DNA of 64,000 bases. It comes from Malachius bipustulatus (lineage: Eukaryota > Arthropoda > Insecta > Coleoptera > Melyridae). A program made the position numbers and the translations under genes. The notes beneath the pieces are model-generated. The model did not search any database, was not told where the DNA came from, and saw nothing but the letters and a program-made list of their open reading frames with translations. The DNA lies in contig OU342634.1 in assembly GCA_910589415.1 (NCBI GenBank), positions 40,850,723-40,914,722 of the forward strand. The letters are read 5' to 3'. The stretch's first letter is position 1, and every line of letters starts with the position of its first letter. Positions 1 through 11,635 of this stretch are shown here, in pieces.

Positions 1-206
1 ATAGGTCAACTTTTATTTTTTACATTTATTTTTATGTTTTATTTCACAAATCAAAGAATTTCATTTTGTAACAAAGTCTGCCATGGAAAAACCAAATTAT
101 ATCCATAGCAATAGCAATCTGTCAATATAAGTCTTTGTTACAAATGAAATTCTTTGATTTGTGAAATAAACATAAAAGTAAATGTAAAAGATCAAAGTTG
201 GCCTAT
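1..206. repeat. Inverted repeat (foldback) at the window edge
   Basis: Bases 1-75 and about 131-206 are near-perfect reverse complements: the left arm begins ATAGGTCAAC and the right arm ends GTTGGCCTAT. The loop is about 55 bases. The left arm starts at the first base of the window, so the element may extend further left. It has no coding capacity. It looks like a small non-autonomous DNA element, family unknown. Confidence 0.75.
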
Positions 207-843
207 GATTTTGAAATTTGGTATAGGGGCCTAAATGTTGATTCCGAACAACTTTTTCAAATAACATTTTTTCGTATTTGCCACATAAAAGGCACTTTAC
301 TCAACCGAAAAACCGGTTTCTTGGAAATTTCCAAGGCATGCTTGATTTTTCAAAACTAATATTTTGTTAGAAATTACTCTTTAGCCAAGCAGGGCTGAAC
401 CCCAAAAAATGAAAATTAAAATCAAAAAATTTTTGTCTTTTATAAGAGTCGTTTCACCTATCCGGGGACACACGGTAGAGAAGGATATATGGTGCACCCT
501 GTATATAACTAATAAATCAACAATTCATAATAGTGGAAAATTAAATAATGAAAAAAATGTTTTTACCTCGAGAAATATTAATTTTATAGTTTCATATTCA
601 TAAAAAACAAGACTTTTTACATAGGATTAGGACAGTGTGCCCAGGGTAGGGCTGTTAAAATTCCGCTTAAATCCGGAGATATTATATAGCAAAAAAACGA
701 AAGCTTACAATTTCGTTTTTATTTTTTCTGAAGTTTTATTTTTTTATGTAATGGTCGTATAAAAGTACACCTTGTATTACATAGCATTCCCAATTACGAC
801 TTCAACAATGTATGAATTCATCACAGTATGGCTTCTTTTTTTA
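207..843. other. Non-coding stretch with one mobile-element end
   Basis: No gene is seen. Around 470-512 the text 'agaaggatatatggtgcaccctgtat' reproduces the right end of the foldback element at 31802-32796, so it is a decayed fragment of that family. The rest is AT-rich single-copy-looking sequence. Confidence 0.5.
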
Positions 844-1018
844 GGTAGCACATTTTGGTATAGTAGGCGTCGAACTTATGGCGCTGACAAAATAACAAAA
901 ACAATATTATTAACATATGAGTACGTACTTATATCTCAAAATGTCAATAATATTGTTTTTGTCATTGTATCATCGCCATATTAAGTTCGATGCATACTAC
1001 ACCAAAATGTGGTACCTA
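844..1018. repeat. Imperfect palindrome
   Basis: The stretch 844-892 is an imperfect reverse complement of about 957-1018. Both arms share the words CGAACTTA and ACATTTTGG. The centre holds an AT-rich loop. It is probably a small foldback element. Confidence 0.6.
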
Positions 1019-2257
1019 TGAAAAAAAAAAAACAAAAGAAACTATATATACTGTGACATATACTTTGAACATGACTATGTTAGCCATGTTCAAATAAAAC
1101 TGGGACAATTTAATTTTCCTAGTGTACCTATTTGCTTATAAATTGAATATTTTCATGGTTTCCATGCTCTCAACAAAGATGACAGTCTCTTTTTTGGGTA
1201 AAAAAAAATTAAAAAAAAAAAGACATTTCTCATTTTTAAGTTGATTCTTTATGATTAATATTAAATTACCTTTTTCTTCTGCAATAAATCACTTAAATTT
1301 CCTTTTGTCAACTATCCCCAAAATATTTAATGACATCAAGCTACAACTAACATGCTGTCACAAACACAGCATGACAAAAACCTTCTTGCGCATCAATCGC
1401 AGAAATAGTGTATTTTTATGCGATTCAATTATCAATATTTTCACCGCTTTTTAAATGGGATTTCTGAAATTTTCCATAGTCAGGTCATATTAGCGTAGTG
1501 GTTTACTGAGAAAATTTCATTTCATTTAGTTTGGACACGTGCCTTAGAATGGATTTTTAAATTTAACAAAATAAAAAAAAAATTGGCAAATTTAATTTTT
1601 TTTTCCTTTTCCTGTGTCCGCCACTGGCTAACTTTACTTAAAAAATACTATTCTTTACACTACCTTTAATAAATTCGCTAAAAGTGAAAGGGGAATTTTG
1701 AAAACCGAAAATTTGAAATTTTAGAGGAATAAACATCATGTTAAAACTGTCTACTGGAAAAACTTCAGCTCAACTCCTTCAAAAAAGGCTAATAAACGGT
1801 TATAGAAAATTAGCCATTTTTACCCTTTTCCTACCCACGCCACTGGCTTATTAATGAAAAATATGCAAATTTTACTGCATTAACTCAAATTTAAAATAAT
1901 TTTCTTCCAATCGTGTTAATTTGGTTTAAATTTGTTTTTCTAACTTGCTTATAGGTAGGTAGGTTTAGGGGTTCAAATTTTGGCAATTTTTTCTAAAATT
2001 GAAAAGGCCGCCATTTTGAAACGGCTCGATTTTACTCAAATACAGAACCAGACGCTCCTTGCGGCTGTCTTACTCATAAAAAAATTTCAGCCCCCTAGAT
2101 TGAAAACTGCGACCAGAAACCGTGCCTCATAGACGGTTTTTGTTTTTAATTTGGAGGGACACCCTGTAGAAGTAACGCAGCTTTAGGAAATTTTTTTTAC
2201 GAAAATCAAATGTCATTTCGAAGTTTCACAAGGGTAAAAAATTTCGTTCACTAATCC

Positions 2258-2838
2258 TTAACACGTTAAGCGCCAAGCAGTATTTCCAATTTTTTTCTCG
2301 TGGGCCAACAAAATTTTTCATTAGAAAATGTCAAAATAATAAGGGAACAATCATTAATTTTGATAAATTTTGTTTAATTTGATTGCTTTTTCAAAAAATC
2401 TGTGTCGGTCACTGGTGACCGACATGGCCCACTGGGAACTGAATGACCAAGTATTACCCTAGCGGTCATATGACCGCCATAGGATATAATAGTGGTCTTT
2501 ACCACATAACAGAGTTTGAATATTATAGAATATTTTTTTTTTGTAACCAAAGATTATAAGTTTATAGAATAAAACATTTGTTGCTCGAACATGTTTCATA
2601 TTTTCTTATTCAGACTTCGGGAGCTAAAAAAAATCAAGCAAAGTAAAAATTCAAAGCCTGTCGATACCAATCTATCCTACTGGGCCATATCGGTCATGTA
2701 TATACTACGCTACGCGTGTATAGTCGGTCAGCTGGCCTGGTAGACTAGTTTTGTTGGTCGGTCATAGGTGACCGCCATGGCCCTGTGGAAGAGTAAGCGG
2801 TCGGTCTCTAGTGACCGCCATGGCGCTTAACGTGTTAA
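2258..2838. mobile_element. TTAA-flanked MITE (piggyBac-like) nested in the dispersed repeat
   Basis: The terminal inverted repeats CACGTTAAGCGCCA (from 2262) and TGGCGCTTAACGTG (to 2834) are exact complements. Each is bordered by TTAA (2258-2261 and 2835-2838), the target duplication typical of piggyBac-type elements. The inside carries several copies of a GACCG(C/A)CATGG word near both ends, perhaps transposase-binding repeats. There is no ORF. The inverted partner repeat near 38.77 kb lacks the insertion. Confidence 0.8.
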
Positions 2839-3526
2839 ATATGAAGCTACAGCAGCGGTTTTAAAATTTTAGAGAAATAAACATCATATGAAAAAAATAT
2901 TAATATCTACGTCATTTTTCTTATTTACTTCTTGAAACTTTTAAGGGTTAAAGGATATTAGTGTACTTGCCTACTGTAAAAATTTCAGTTCAATTTCTTT
3001 AAAAATGAACTCATAAACCGTTATAGAAATTTAGACATTTTTACCCTTTTCCTACCCACGCCACTGGCTTATTAATAAAAATAATGCCAATTTTATTGCT
3101 TTAATTCAAATTTCAAATAGTTTTCTTCAAATCTTGTTAATTTTATTTCAAAGTTTTATTGCCATCTTGCTCATACAGGGGCTCAAAAAATAGCAAATTT
3201 TCAAAAAATTCAAATGGCTGCCATTTTGAAACGGCTTGGCCGATTTTGCTCAAGTGCAATACCAGACCACTCCTTGTGGATATCTTACTCCCACAAAAAT
3301 TTCAGCCTCCTAGATTGAAAACTGCGACCTGAAATGATACCACAAGAACTGGATTGCGGGAATTTTGAAGGGACAGCCTGTAGAAGTGATTCGACTTTTG
3401 GACATTTTTTCAACGAAAATCTAAAGTCATTCCAAAGCTTTATAAGGATCCAAAATTTCGTTTACTAATCGTCAAAGATAAAGCTACAGGAGCGTTTTTA
3501 AAATCGTAATTTCGCGTTTTTGATGA

Positions 3527-3571
3527 AATATATAAATATATATATATATAAATATATAAATATATATATAT
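3527..3571. repeat. (TA)n-rich microsatellite
   Basis: An alternating run of TATATA and TATAAATA inside the dispersed repeat. The same microsatellite lies at the equivalent place in the inverted copy (38666-38714), so it is part of the element. Confidence 0.85.
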
Positions 3572-3713
3572 CGTGGGCAGGTGAATTTTGGAAAACCACT
3601 TTTTCGTAATCTGGGGGTCATGATCGGTGGACATTTGATGAGTTTGGGTGATTTTCGAAAAGTGATGTCGTCCTCAATAGTGTATTTTTTTATTAAAAAA
3701 TACACTAAAAGGT

Positions 3714-4201
3714 GTCCCAGTTTTATTATGAACAAGTGGAATTAATAGTTGCGTTATAAAGAGTTGTGTCAGTTTTATTATTTGAAGCCGGCTGTATGTA
3801 CATTGTTGCATTCGTAATTGAAAGTGCAGGGTGTATAACTATTTTTTAGACAGCCATCAAATGTTTACATTTTTTTGTGTACAAATTGTGCACATTTTTT
3901 GAAATATATAACCACCCCTGTATCTTTTACTCTTTCTGATATCCCTACTGTGAGCCACGAAATAGTCAAGACCCTGTATAATTAATTTATGACATGTACA
4001 TATTATTATTTATGACATATTATTAAAATAATTAAAAATAAAAGTTAACATGAGGTGTAAGTTTTAACATGCAATTCCTTATGGCAACACTTAAAAGAAA
4101 TGTATACTTACAATGTATTAAATTAAAATTGTTTTTAATGTTAGGGACTGGTAGGTATGTCGCTAAAAATGTTCCAGAAGTTGAAAAACTAGCCCAAGTA
4201 G
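3714..4201. other. Non-coding stretch, decayed MITE ends
   Basis: Contains isolated CAGGGTGTAT (about 3827) and ACCCTGTATAA (about 3972) words like the ends of the TA-CAGGGTG elements. Otherwise no gene or structure is recognised. Confidence 0.4.
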
Positions 4202-4455
4202 CTAGAACACATTTCCATTAGAGCAGCTTTGTACAAATGTGTGAAAAACAAGCTTGCGAAAAATAAACGTATTAACAAACTTCCCCAAGCCATACAATAC
4301 ATCAAAGTAACATTCGAGCGATTCTGGATTTCTGGACACATCTAAACGAATGGCAATAAATTGAGAAATAGCTGTCGTCAACTTCTGGTCTAGTTCTTTG
4401 TAAACTTGATTTGCTTCGAGGACGGTCATGATGGCGAAGGTGAATTTCAGAAAGT
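4202..4455 (-). CDS. Exon-like coding segment, protein not recognised
   Basis: On the minus strand a possible acceptor (GACGCAG) at 4456-4457 is followed by an open frame. It begins F-L-K-F-T-F-A-I-M and continues V-L-E-A-N-Q-V-Y-K-E-L-D-Q-K-L, then R-L-D-V-S-R-N-P-E-S-L-E-C-Y-F-D-V-L-Y-G-L. The composition is varied, charged and amphipathic, quite unlike the AT-driven frames around it, which suggests a real or former exon. No good GT donor is visible before the stop at 4202; GTTAAT or GTATTG near 4270-4300 are weak. I do not recognise the family. A decayed retrogene fragment is the alternative. Confidence 0.3.
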
Positions 4456-7365
4456 CTGCGTCGATAGAATGGCATAGAATAAAATAAAATAAATTTCATA
4501 GAAAACATTTAAAGATATATTGAATGAATTACTATATGCTGGTATGAGATTGTATTGTACCATAAAATTGTCTATTACGATACAAGTTCAGTATTATGTG
4601 AGTTATATTAGTTCAAGGATTTATTTATAATTTTTCATACGATCAGATTTAAAAAAAAATGAATTAACACAATACACTTGACAGCTAAGTGCTCAATACT
4701 TAAACAAAAAAAGACAAGACAATTAGGTAAATATGCAATGATTGTCTTGAGATATTCAAGCTTAGTTCTTTTGGTTCACCATTTGCTTTATTTCACTCGG
4801 TTATTTTTTGTATTACATGTGTTTTATGTATTCTGTGTTGTATTCAACTTGATAGATATGCCCGATCGTATACACGGAAACATAATTCCAAAATCAAACT
4901 CCGTAGGTATGTTTGCTTGATCGAAAGTGAAAGTTATGCCGCATTCTTAGATTCGGCAATCGTCAAAATGATTAAGAAAGCCGCAATTGGAAAACCCATT
5001 CCATTCGAATTAAGTTAACAAATGTATCTTAACTGCGGTGAATTTCCATCGCTGGTAGACGCTGGCCCAAATTGCAAACCTATACTTTGCAAGATAGATT
5101 CGTTCTAGTGAACATGATAGCCGTAATTCGATTCTGATAGGACGAGGGGAACGGGGGAAGGGGAAAAGGGGGGTAGGATACGAAGTTTGCGGCTTGGTGC
5201 AAAAGCATCGTCGATTCTTGTTTATTCCCGGTTTCGGGGAGAAATGCGATGCCGAATTACATCAACGTTAGTGTCTTCAATTACGTGTGTGTTGGCAATG
5301 CAATTGCTCGTTGCTTGCGCAGGGAATTTAAACTGCGGTAATATGATACCGGGTGACAGTGTTGGATTATAGCTTTCTGACGTTTTAATGGCATCTGTTT
5401 AGGTAAATAATGATAACTTCGCTTAATGGAATGTCGGAAATTGTTGCTCCGTTTGAGGAAACTATATACCTAGTAGGCAAGTTAATGCTCCCTTAAAGGC
5501 ACAGTGGGGAGCTCAACATTTCTATTCTAATCAATCATATCGGTTATTCATTTCCACATTTAGCTCAGGTTTTTTCTACAATAAATGAAGCTTTAATATG
5601 ATCATTTTAGGCAATTTTTTTCAAAATTTTTGAATTATTATTGATATTTAAAGGGTATGTCATCCTAATCTTGTTGATGGTCAACCTAAGCAGAATTGTG
5701 TTCAATTAAATAAGTTTCCAAAATATGAGAGGGACCACTAAATTGTGATGTTTTTAAGATTCATGAAGAATAGTGTGAGGTTAGTGAAACTGTGTTGAAG
5801 GAGAGACCTGGGTGGAGATTAATGGAGATAATTCAGAATTGAGAATGAGCATAAGGAAAGCAATTGATAGGAAGAATCCCAGGACCTGGTATTCTGGAGA
5901 CGGTTAGTTAGCGATCAGAAATATTTCTCATTTGATAATAATGATAAAATAAGGAAAGGAAGACGAAGAAGATTGATGTGAATACGATACTTGAAGGATG
6001 AGTGGTAGAGGTAAGCTAAAACGAGATGAATGGATGGGTTGAGAAATGACTTCATCTCAGGGCAAAATGACTGACAGGACAAGGATTTAATGACACGGCA
6101 TTTTGGGAACGAATTTAGAGATAAAAGAAGTGACACCGTCAGTTTTCTCATGAAATTTTTGTATATTACTAGCTTTACTGGATTAGTTCTGAAACTTCAA
6201 TTTTCCCTTTGTCATTTTGGAGTGGTTTTTTGACACCTACTTCGTTATTTTAACCGAGATACCCTGTATAATATTGTATTTTTAAATTGTCTGAGAAAAT
6301 TGAAGACAGGTGGTTTCGAAATCAGTGCACAACGAAAACAGTTCAAGATATTTAAAAATGGGTTAAGTGTCCCTATCTTATTTTTTCATGTGCTATCTTA
6401 TTATATAGTGTAAACTGAAAAAAAAACAATAATTTATCATAAAAAAACAAAATGGTGGATTACTGCGTACTTCGTAGGTATCTGGTCGCCATTTTGAACT
6501 TAGACGACCAGTGACCCCTCTTTGACAGAACAAGAAAATTTGGCAACGGAATTTTTCTTATTTCAGGTCGTTTTTTTTTACACAATTACTTGACTATTAT
6601 GTAAATTCATTATAATTTGTAGACAGCTTACATTAACATTATATACAAAGTTTCAAAAGCATGCACCACCTTGTTATCCACGCGAATCAAAGAAAAGGAT
6701 AATAGCCCAGCAGGCTCTATTATCGGAATTAATCAGTTATTATCGATAAAGCAATAGCCCCCAAGCTGAGAATTGTCGATAGTACGATAGGGTAAAGCTG
6801 CCGGTTGCTACAACCATGCTATCATCTAGATTACTACCGGGTGGAGTAAAATAGGCTTACCCTTTAAATTGCCTGTAACAGGATTACTGGCACAAAACGC
6901 GGGGACAAAGACTAAATAGGATGCTTTACTGCATGGTCATTAGCATCGCGCTACTAATTGGAACTCCATCCCGAGATATAGAAGATAATCTGCAAAACCT
7001 ATGCTCTCTGCCACGGTTAGTTGAGTTCGACCCGAATATGCACTTATGCTGGTAGGCTTAGTTAATATTTAATAACAATCGTAAATTTCGATTAGGAGAG
7101 CTTTCAAAGAAGCTTTCGTCAATAAAGTATCATTATCTCTTCATTACCAACATAGCTAAATATTAGAAAAATATTTTCTTAAGACCTTAGAAGCATCCAG
7201 ATGTAAATTTTAACATTCGCTGCGGAATGTGATAAGCTACAAGACCGGAATCTCTGGAAGACGCCCCTCTCTCAGACATTTCGCAACACTAATGTAAAGT
7301 CATTTATTTTGCTTGCATAGTTCATGTTCATGCAATTTCATATTGTAGCTATTAAGTGAGTTATA
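4456..7365. other. Gene-free stretch with GC-richer islands
   Basis: No convincing coding sequence. Two patches (about 5030-5390 and 6660-7030) are richer in G+C and complex words than their surroundings. The second carries TATCGATA-like words around 6745-6795. Both may be regulatory DNA. Around 6245 and 6290-6400 are fragments resembling the foldback element at 61436-62092. The rest is featureless. Confidence 0.35.
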
Positions 7366-7922
7366 CAGGGTGATCAGTAACTCGCGCACTCCGAATACAG
7401 GGCGATATAGAGCCCATTAAAATTAAAGATATTCTGCAAAAAAATTGTACCCAATGGTTGCTTTTCAAGTTAAAGAGTTTCCCTCATCCGAGTTTAAAGC
7501 TAATTTTTTCAATAATCGTTTTAAAAATTAATGAAAAATTAAGGTTACTCTTAGTACTTAGTCTGGAACGGATACCATATAATTCATCAATTTTTTTTTT
7601 CACAAAACCTCTTTACAGAGGAATTGGGAATGTTGTAAATTGATGAAATACCTAAATCTGAACGAAATTTGAAGTTTGGCAACCGCCTAAACTCAACAAT
7701 AGCAAAAATGCCTTCATTGCTATGGAAATAAAAATAATGAAAATACCATCTAACCCGAACTTATTCACATGTTCTGTGCAGTGATGCCACTTTTATTTTT
7801 ATAGAAACGATCATATCTATGGAAAAAAAGAACTTACAACACTGCAGTAAGAAAATTTACCACTCTTAAAAAGTGAAGTTTACCGCAGCATGCTCTGAGT
7901 GCGCGAGTTACTGATCACCCTG
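7366..7922. mobile_element. MITE with TA-CAGGGTGATC ends
   Basis: The left end CAGGGTGATCAGTAACTC and the right end GAGTTACTGATCACCCTG are exact complements. The match continues inwards over the GCGCACTC word for 26 bases in all. Both ends are bordered by TA (7364-7365, 7923-7924). The 557-base inside is AT-rich without a transposase. TA duplication fits a Tc1/mariner-type parent. Confidence 0.85.
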
Positions 7923-8378
7923 TAGAATTAGTTTATCTTTGCAAAATCATAACCTTCTATTTATAACAGTCCCGTTAGGTTCCTGAATAATAATTATATT
8001 TGTCTTCACTATTTTTGTAAAAAGAGGAGGCTAACTTCTAAGGATATTTCACTTTATCAATAATTGATTGACTCTTCTACTCACAAGACTTCACTTCTAT
8101 AGGCAACTTTTACAACTCTTCACAATTCGCCGACGTAAAAAAATTGTTTATACGTAATAACGCATATACATTATGTATTTCGTTGCATCAGAGTTTAACG
8201 ATCCATATCCACAGTAACTGCTGCTTGAGAGAACCAGCTTCTTTTTAGAGAGAGTTGTGATAATAACGGGAATAGCAGGATTTTGCCATGTATTAAAAAC
8301 CTGGGTTGTCCTTAAGATCGCCAGTGTGAAGTGATTGTGAATTCAACTCAGGAGAATAGTTCCATTTGTTTATTTATA
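7923..8378. other. Non-coding stretch between two MITEs
   Basis: No gene, repeat or motif recognised. Confidence 0.4.
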
Positions 8379-9341
8379 CAGGGTGTTACTGAATAGGTGT
8401 TACAAACTTAAAGGGCATGTAGGAAATGCAAAAATAGGCGATAAATTTCCTATAGACATGGGTCGTTGGAGCTTTAGTTTTCGAGATACAGGGTGTTAAA
8501 GTTCTTCGAAAACTTCAATATTTTTTTAATATCTTCAAACTGGCTGATCAGAATAACTCGAATTTTTTGACAGCTGTTGTACTAATTGAAGTACATGATT
8601 TGATACTCCCATTGAAAAATTATTCAATCCAGTGGCAAAGATCTGGGTGTGTTGTTACGTTTTTAATTAAACAATTTCTACGCCACTGACTTTTAAGCAA
8701 ATTTGTTATTTTTGGTAGATACCCCGTTTTGTTTAGAGGAGAAAAGTTATTCTATGTTTTTGTTGTAGGACGCACTGTTTTCAAGATATTTCACAATGTA
8801 GGAAACCCATGAAAGATTTTTGTTATGTAACACGCTTCAATAACGATCACAAAAATGATTAGTTTATGGAAAAACTCAATAGCATTGATTTTTAGGATAT
8901 TTTACCTCGTACGGGTTCCTACATTGCGAAGTATCTTGATAACAGTGCGTCCTACAACAAAAACATAGAATAACTTTTCTCCTCTAAACAAAACGAGGTA
9001 TCTACCAAAAATAACAAATTTGCATTAAAGTCAGTGGCGTAGAAATTGTTTAATAAAAAAGGTAACAACACACCCAGATCTCTGCCACTGGATTGAGTAA
9101 TTTTTCAATGAGAGTATCAAATCATGTACTTCAATTAGTACAACAGCTGTCAAAAAATGCGAGTTATTCTGATCAGCCAGTTTGAAGATATTCAAAAGAT
9201 ATTAAATTTTTCGAAGAACTTTATCACCCTGTATCTCGAAAACTAAAGCTCCAACGACCCATGTCTACAGGAAATTTATCGCCTATTTTTGCATTTCCTA
9301 CATGCCCTTTAAGTTTGTAACACCTATTCAGTAACACCCTG
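8379..9341. mobile_element. Large foldback element with TA-CAGGGTGTTAC ends
   Basis: Two arms of about 430 bases (8379-8812 and about 8911-9341) are reverse complements over their whole length with few mismatches. A loop of about 100 bases separates them. The ends CAGGGTGTTACTG and CAGTAACACCCTG are flanked by TA. An internal second ACAGGGTGTTAA word at about 8492 is mirrored by TTTATCACCCTGTA at about 9221. No protein is encoded. The transcript of either strand would fold into a very long hairpin. Confidence 0.9.
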
Positions 9342-9546
9342 TATAAAAAGTTAATTAATGTGATGTAGGTACCTAAGTACATGCAGTTAGAACTATGGAT
9401 ATAAACTTGCTGAATTTAAGACGTGGTATTAGTTTACTATATCGTAGATCCTTATAGAGTGTATATTGTAATTAATTAACTCTAATAATTGTCTTACTTG
9501 CTAACTTCTAGTATGTATTAGGTATTTCAATGCCATGATTATTATA
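9342..9546. other. Short spacer between MITEs
   Basis: AT-rich, nothing recognised. Confidence 0.4.
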
Positions 9547-10096
9547 CAGGTGCTCGGTAAGTACCTCCTAATTTCTCGGAATCATACAGGTGAGGTCAAA
9601 ATTAACCTAGTCTCTCATAAAAAAATCTTAGTGTTCCTAAACGGAGATATAGAGTCCCAAAAGGGTACCCCGCGATTTACTTTTTTGGCTCTAACTTTTG
9701 AACCAACCAGTATGATTCGATGAAATTTTAATATTTTCTAGAGGCCAAAAAGAATCATTTAGCCGTATGACACTGCAGATATTTGACGTCGTCAGGGAAT
9801 TTAGGAACTGGACTTACCACCACACTCGTTGGGTCAAAGTTTTGACAGGCATCATTTTTCATAGCTAAAAACTTATTTTTTAAATACAATGGTTATTAGT
9901 CTTTAAAAAAGTTACTCTTAATTTATTTCGATTTAACTAGCGGTTCTCGAGATAAATCAACTTTTACGCGAATTTTGGGGCTCTGTATCACCGTCTAGGG
10001 ACACTTTGAGATTTTTTTTTTGTGACAGACTATATATTTCTAATGACCTCCCATGTATCCTCCCGCGAAATTAGGAGGTACTTACCGGCCACCCTG
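9547..10096. mobile_element. MITE with CAGG(G)TG...GGTAAGTACCTCC ends
   Basis: The left end runs from CAGGTGCTCGGTAAG through TACCTCCTAATTTC. It mirrors the right end, which runs from GAAATTAGGAGGTA through CTTACCGGCCACCCTG. The left flank is TA; the right flank is CA, consistent with a mutated TA duplication. No ORF of note lies inside. Confidence 0.8.
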
Positions 10097-11508
10097 CATG
10101 TGTCGAGGCTAGTTATAGTAAGTGATTTCGCTGCTATAACATCATAAGCGTTGTGTTAACACTGATATCTTTTGCTAGGGTGCTGATGAAGCTAAAAAGT
10201 ATGAGAATTTCTTTATAATCGATTTTTTATAATTATTGTAATAATATATTCTATACTTAAGAACAGAAATAATTATTCTATGGCTAAATAGTTATTGTGT
10301 CTTTTTGCGTACGTTATTTCACATATTAAGATGTAATTTAACTTTACCCCACTGTAAGGGTAATTTACTTGTAAGCAAATTATCACTCTACCTGTTTTGT
10401 AGTGCAAGTGCATTGAAGAGTGCCGCAATTACATATGTAAATGTCTGCATGTTTTGTCTTGTTTTCACTTTGCACTGCATTCTAGACGACTATTAAAGCG
10501 AACAAAGGACTGAAATGGAGAGGACAATAAGCCCTTTTTTATCGTTTTGTCAATTTTGTGGAAGGAATATCTCACAGAATGGAGTAGAATATAACCAAGT
10601 TTCTCGGCGTTGGTTGCTGCAAATGCTCCATTTTGTCGACTACTGTCTAATTTGAGACCATTCTTTTCATTACACTCTGTCACTAATAATAGAACTCGGC
10701 ATAGAAGAGAGGAATATAACCATTTATTTAGAATAAACAGAATTTTTTTTTTAACTACCTGGTACCTGTCATAGCAAAAGTATTTCGAAATCAGTAGTAA
10801 ACAATAAAAAACATTTTTATTTTTTCAACAAGTGACAAGTTACAAGCTACATTTGTCGAAAAAAAAAAATTATATAGAGTGTTTATAATTTAATGATTCT
10901 ACAATAATTATTTTAACTGAAAATTACACGCAAACTTTAACAATTTTCAAGTGGGAGATATCAAAACTCTAGGCGAATTCTGATTCGTTTGGGAGACTTT
11001 AAATAAAGCAGTTATTCAAATGTCGCCCTAAATTACAACTTTAAAATGCTTACTTAACAAGAGATGAGAAAATTCAGAAAATATCCAATCTACAGATGAC
11101 TACCTATAACATTGTCAAATGAAAAAATATTATTATTTCATCAGAAAGAAAACCGATTATTTGTTCTTTCTTATGGCTGATTAGGCGACATATCGAGACG
11201 AAAGATGGGAAGATGCTTATTGTAGCTAGCAGTGTGCCGGCATTTAAAAGACGGATAGTAATACCTCATACTTCACTTATTTTATTTAACCCCAAACATA
11301 ATTTCAAACTCCAGACGACAAGTAACAAGTTTATGTATCAGAGCAACTTCAAGAGGTGAGTTCGGTTTGCAAACTCCGAGTGAGAGTGGATAGTGCAGAG
11401 TGAAGGGTACAGTCACGTGGCAACAGAGTAAACAGTGCGTTTTCTGCAAACACGAACTGTTAAGGGCTTTTAGAGTTTTGAGTTGTCTTTGAGTTTATGA
11501 AATCGAAA
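10097..11508. other. Gene-free stretch
   Basis: No gene recognised. Around 11340-11460 the sequence (AGTGAGAGTGGATAGTGCAG, then AACAGTGCGTTTTC) has the look of an insect 5' untranslated leader. A GAG|GTGAGT donor-like site lies at about 11355, but nothing downstream confirms a gene. Confidence 0.3.
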
Positions 11509-11635
11509 AGATCAAGCCAATCAAATCGCACGGTATACTTCAATCAGCTTCACAAAAACAGATCGTAGAATGCAGTACAAGTTCTTATTTTGATCTATTT
11601 TTGTGAAGCTGTCCATGCCGTTTGATTAAAGGATC
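11509..11635. other. Stable hairpin, possible small-RNA precursor
   Basis: AGCTTCACAAAAACAGATC (11546-11564) pairs with GATCTATTTTTGTGAAGCT (11592-11610) with one mismatch across a 27-base loop. Pairing resumes outwards: AATCAAAT..GCACGG on the left against CC(A)TGCCGTTTGATT on the right, then GATC/GATC at the base. The size and interrupted stem resemble an insect pre-miRNA or a decayed MITE. I do not recognise a known miRNA in it. Confidence 0.35.

Larger units (their letters stand above)
1377..3713 (+). repeat. Dispersed repeat, copy 1 (inverted partner at 38527-41520)
   Basis: Homology to the reverse complement of 38527-41520 starts at the words AACCTTCTTGCGCATC and ends in the near-perfect palindrome TAGTGTATTTTTT / AAAAAATACACTA at about 3676-3709. 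Recurrent internal words (CAGTGGCG, AAATGGCGGC, CTAGATTGAAAACTGCGACC) show it is built of degenerate sub-repeats of roughly 0.6-1.2 kb. No protein is encoded. The terminal hairpin recalls Helitron 3' ends, but the CTRRT end is not present, so the class is left open. Confidence 0.75.
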
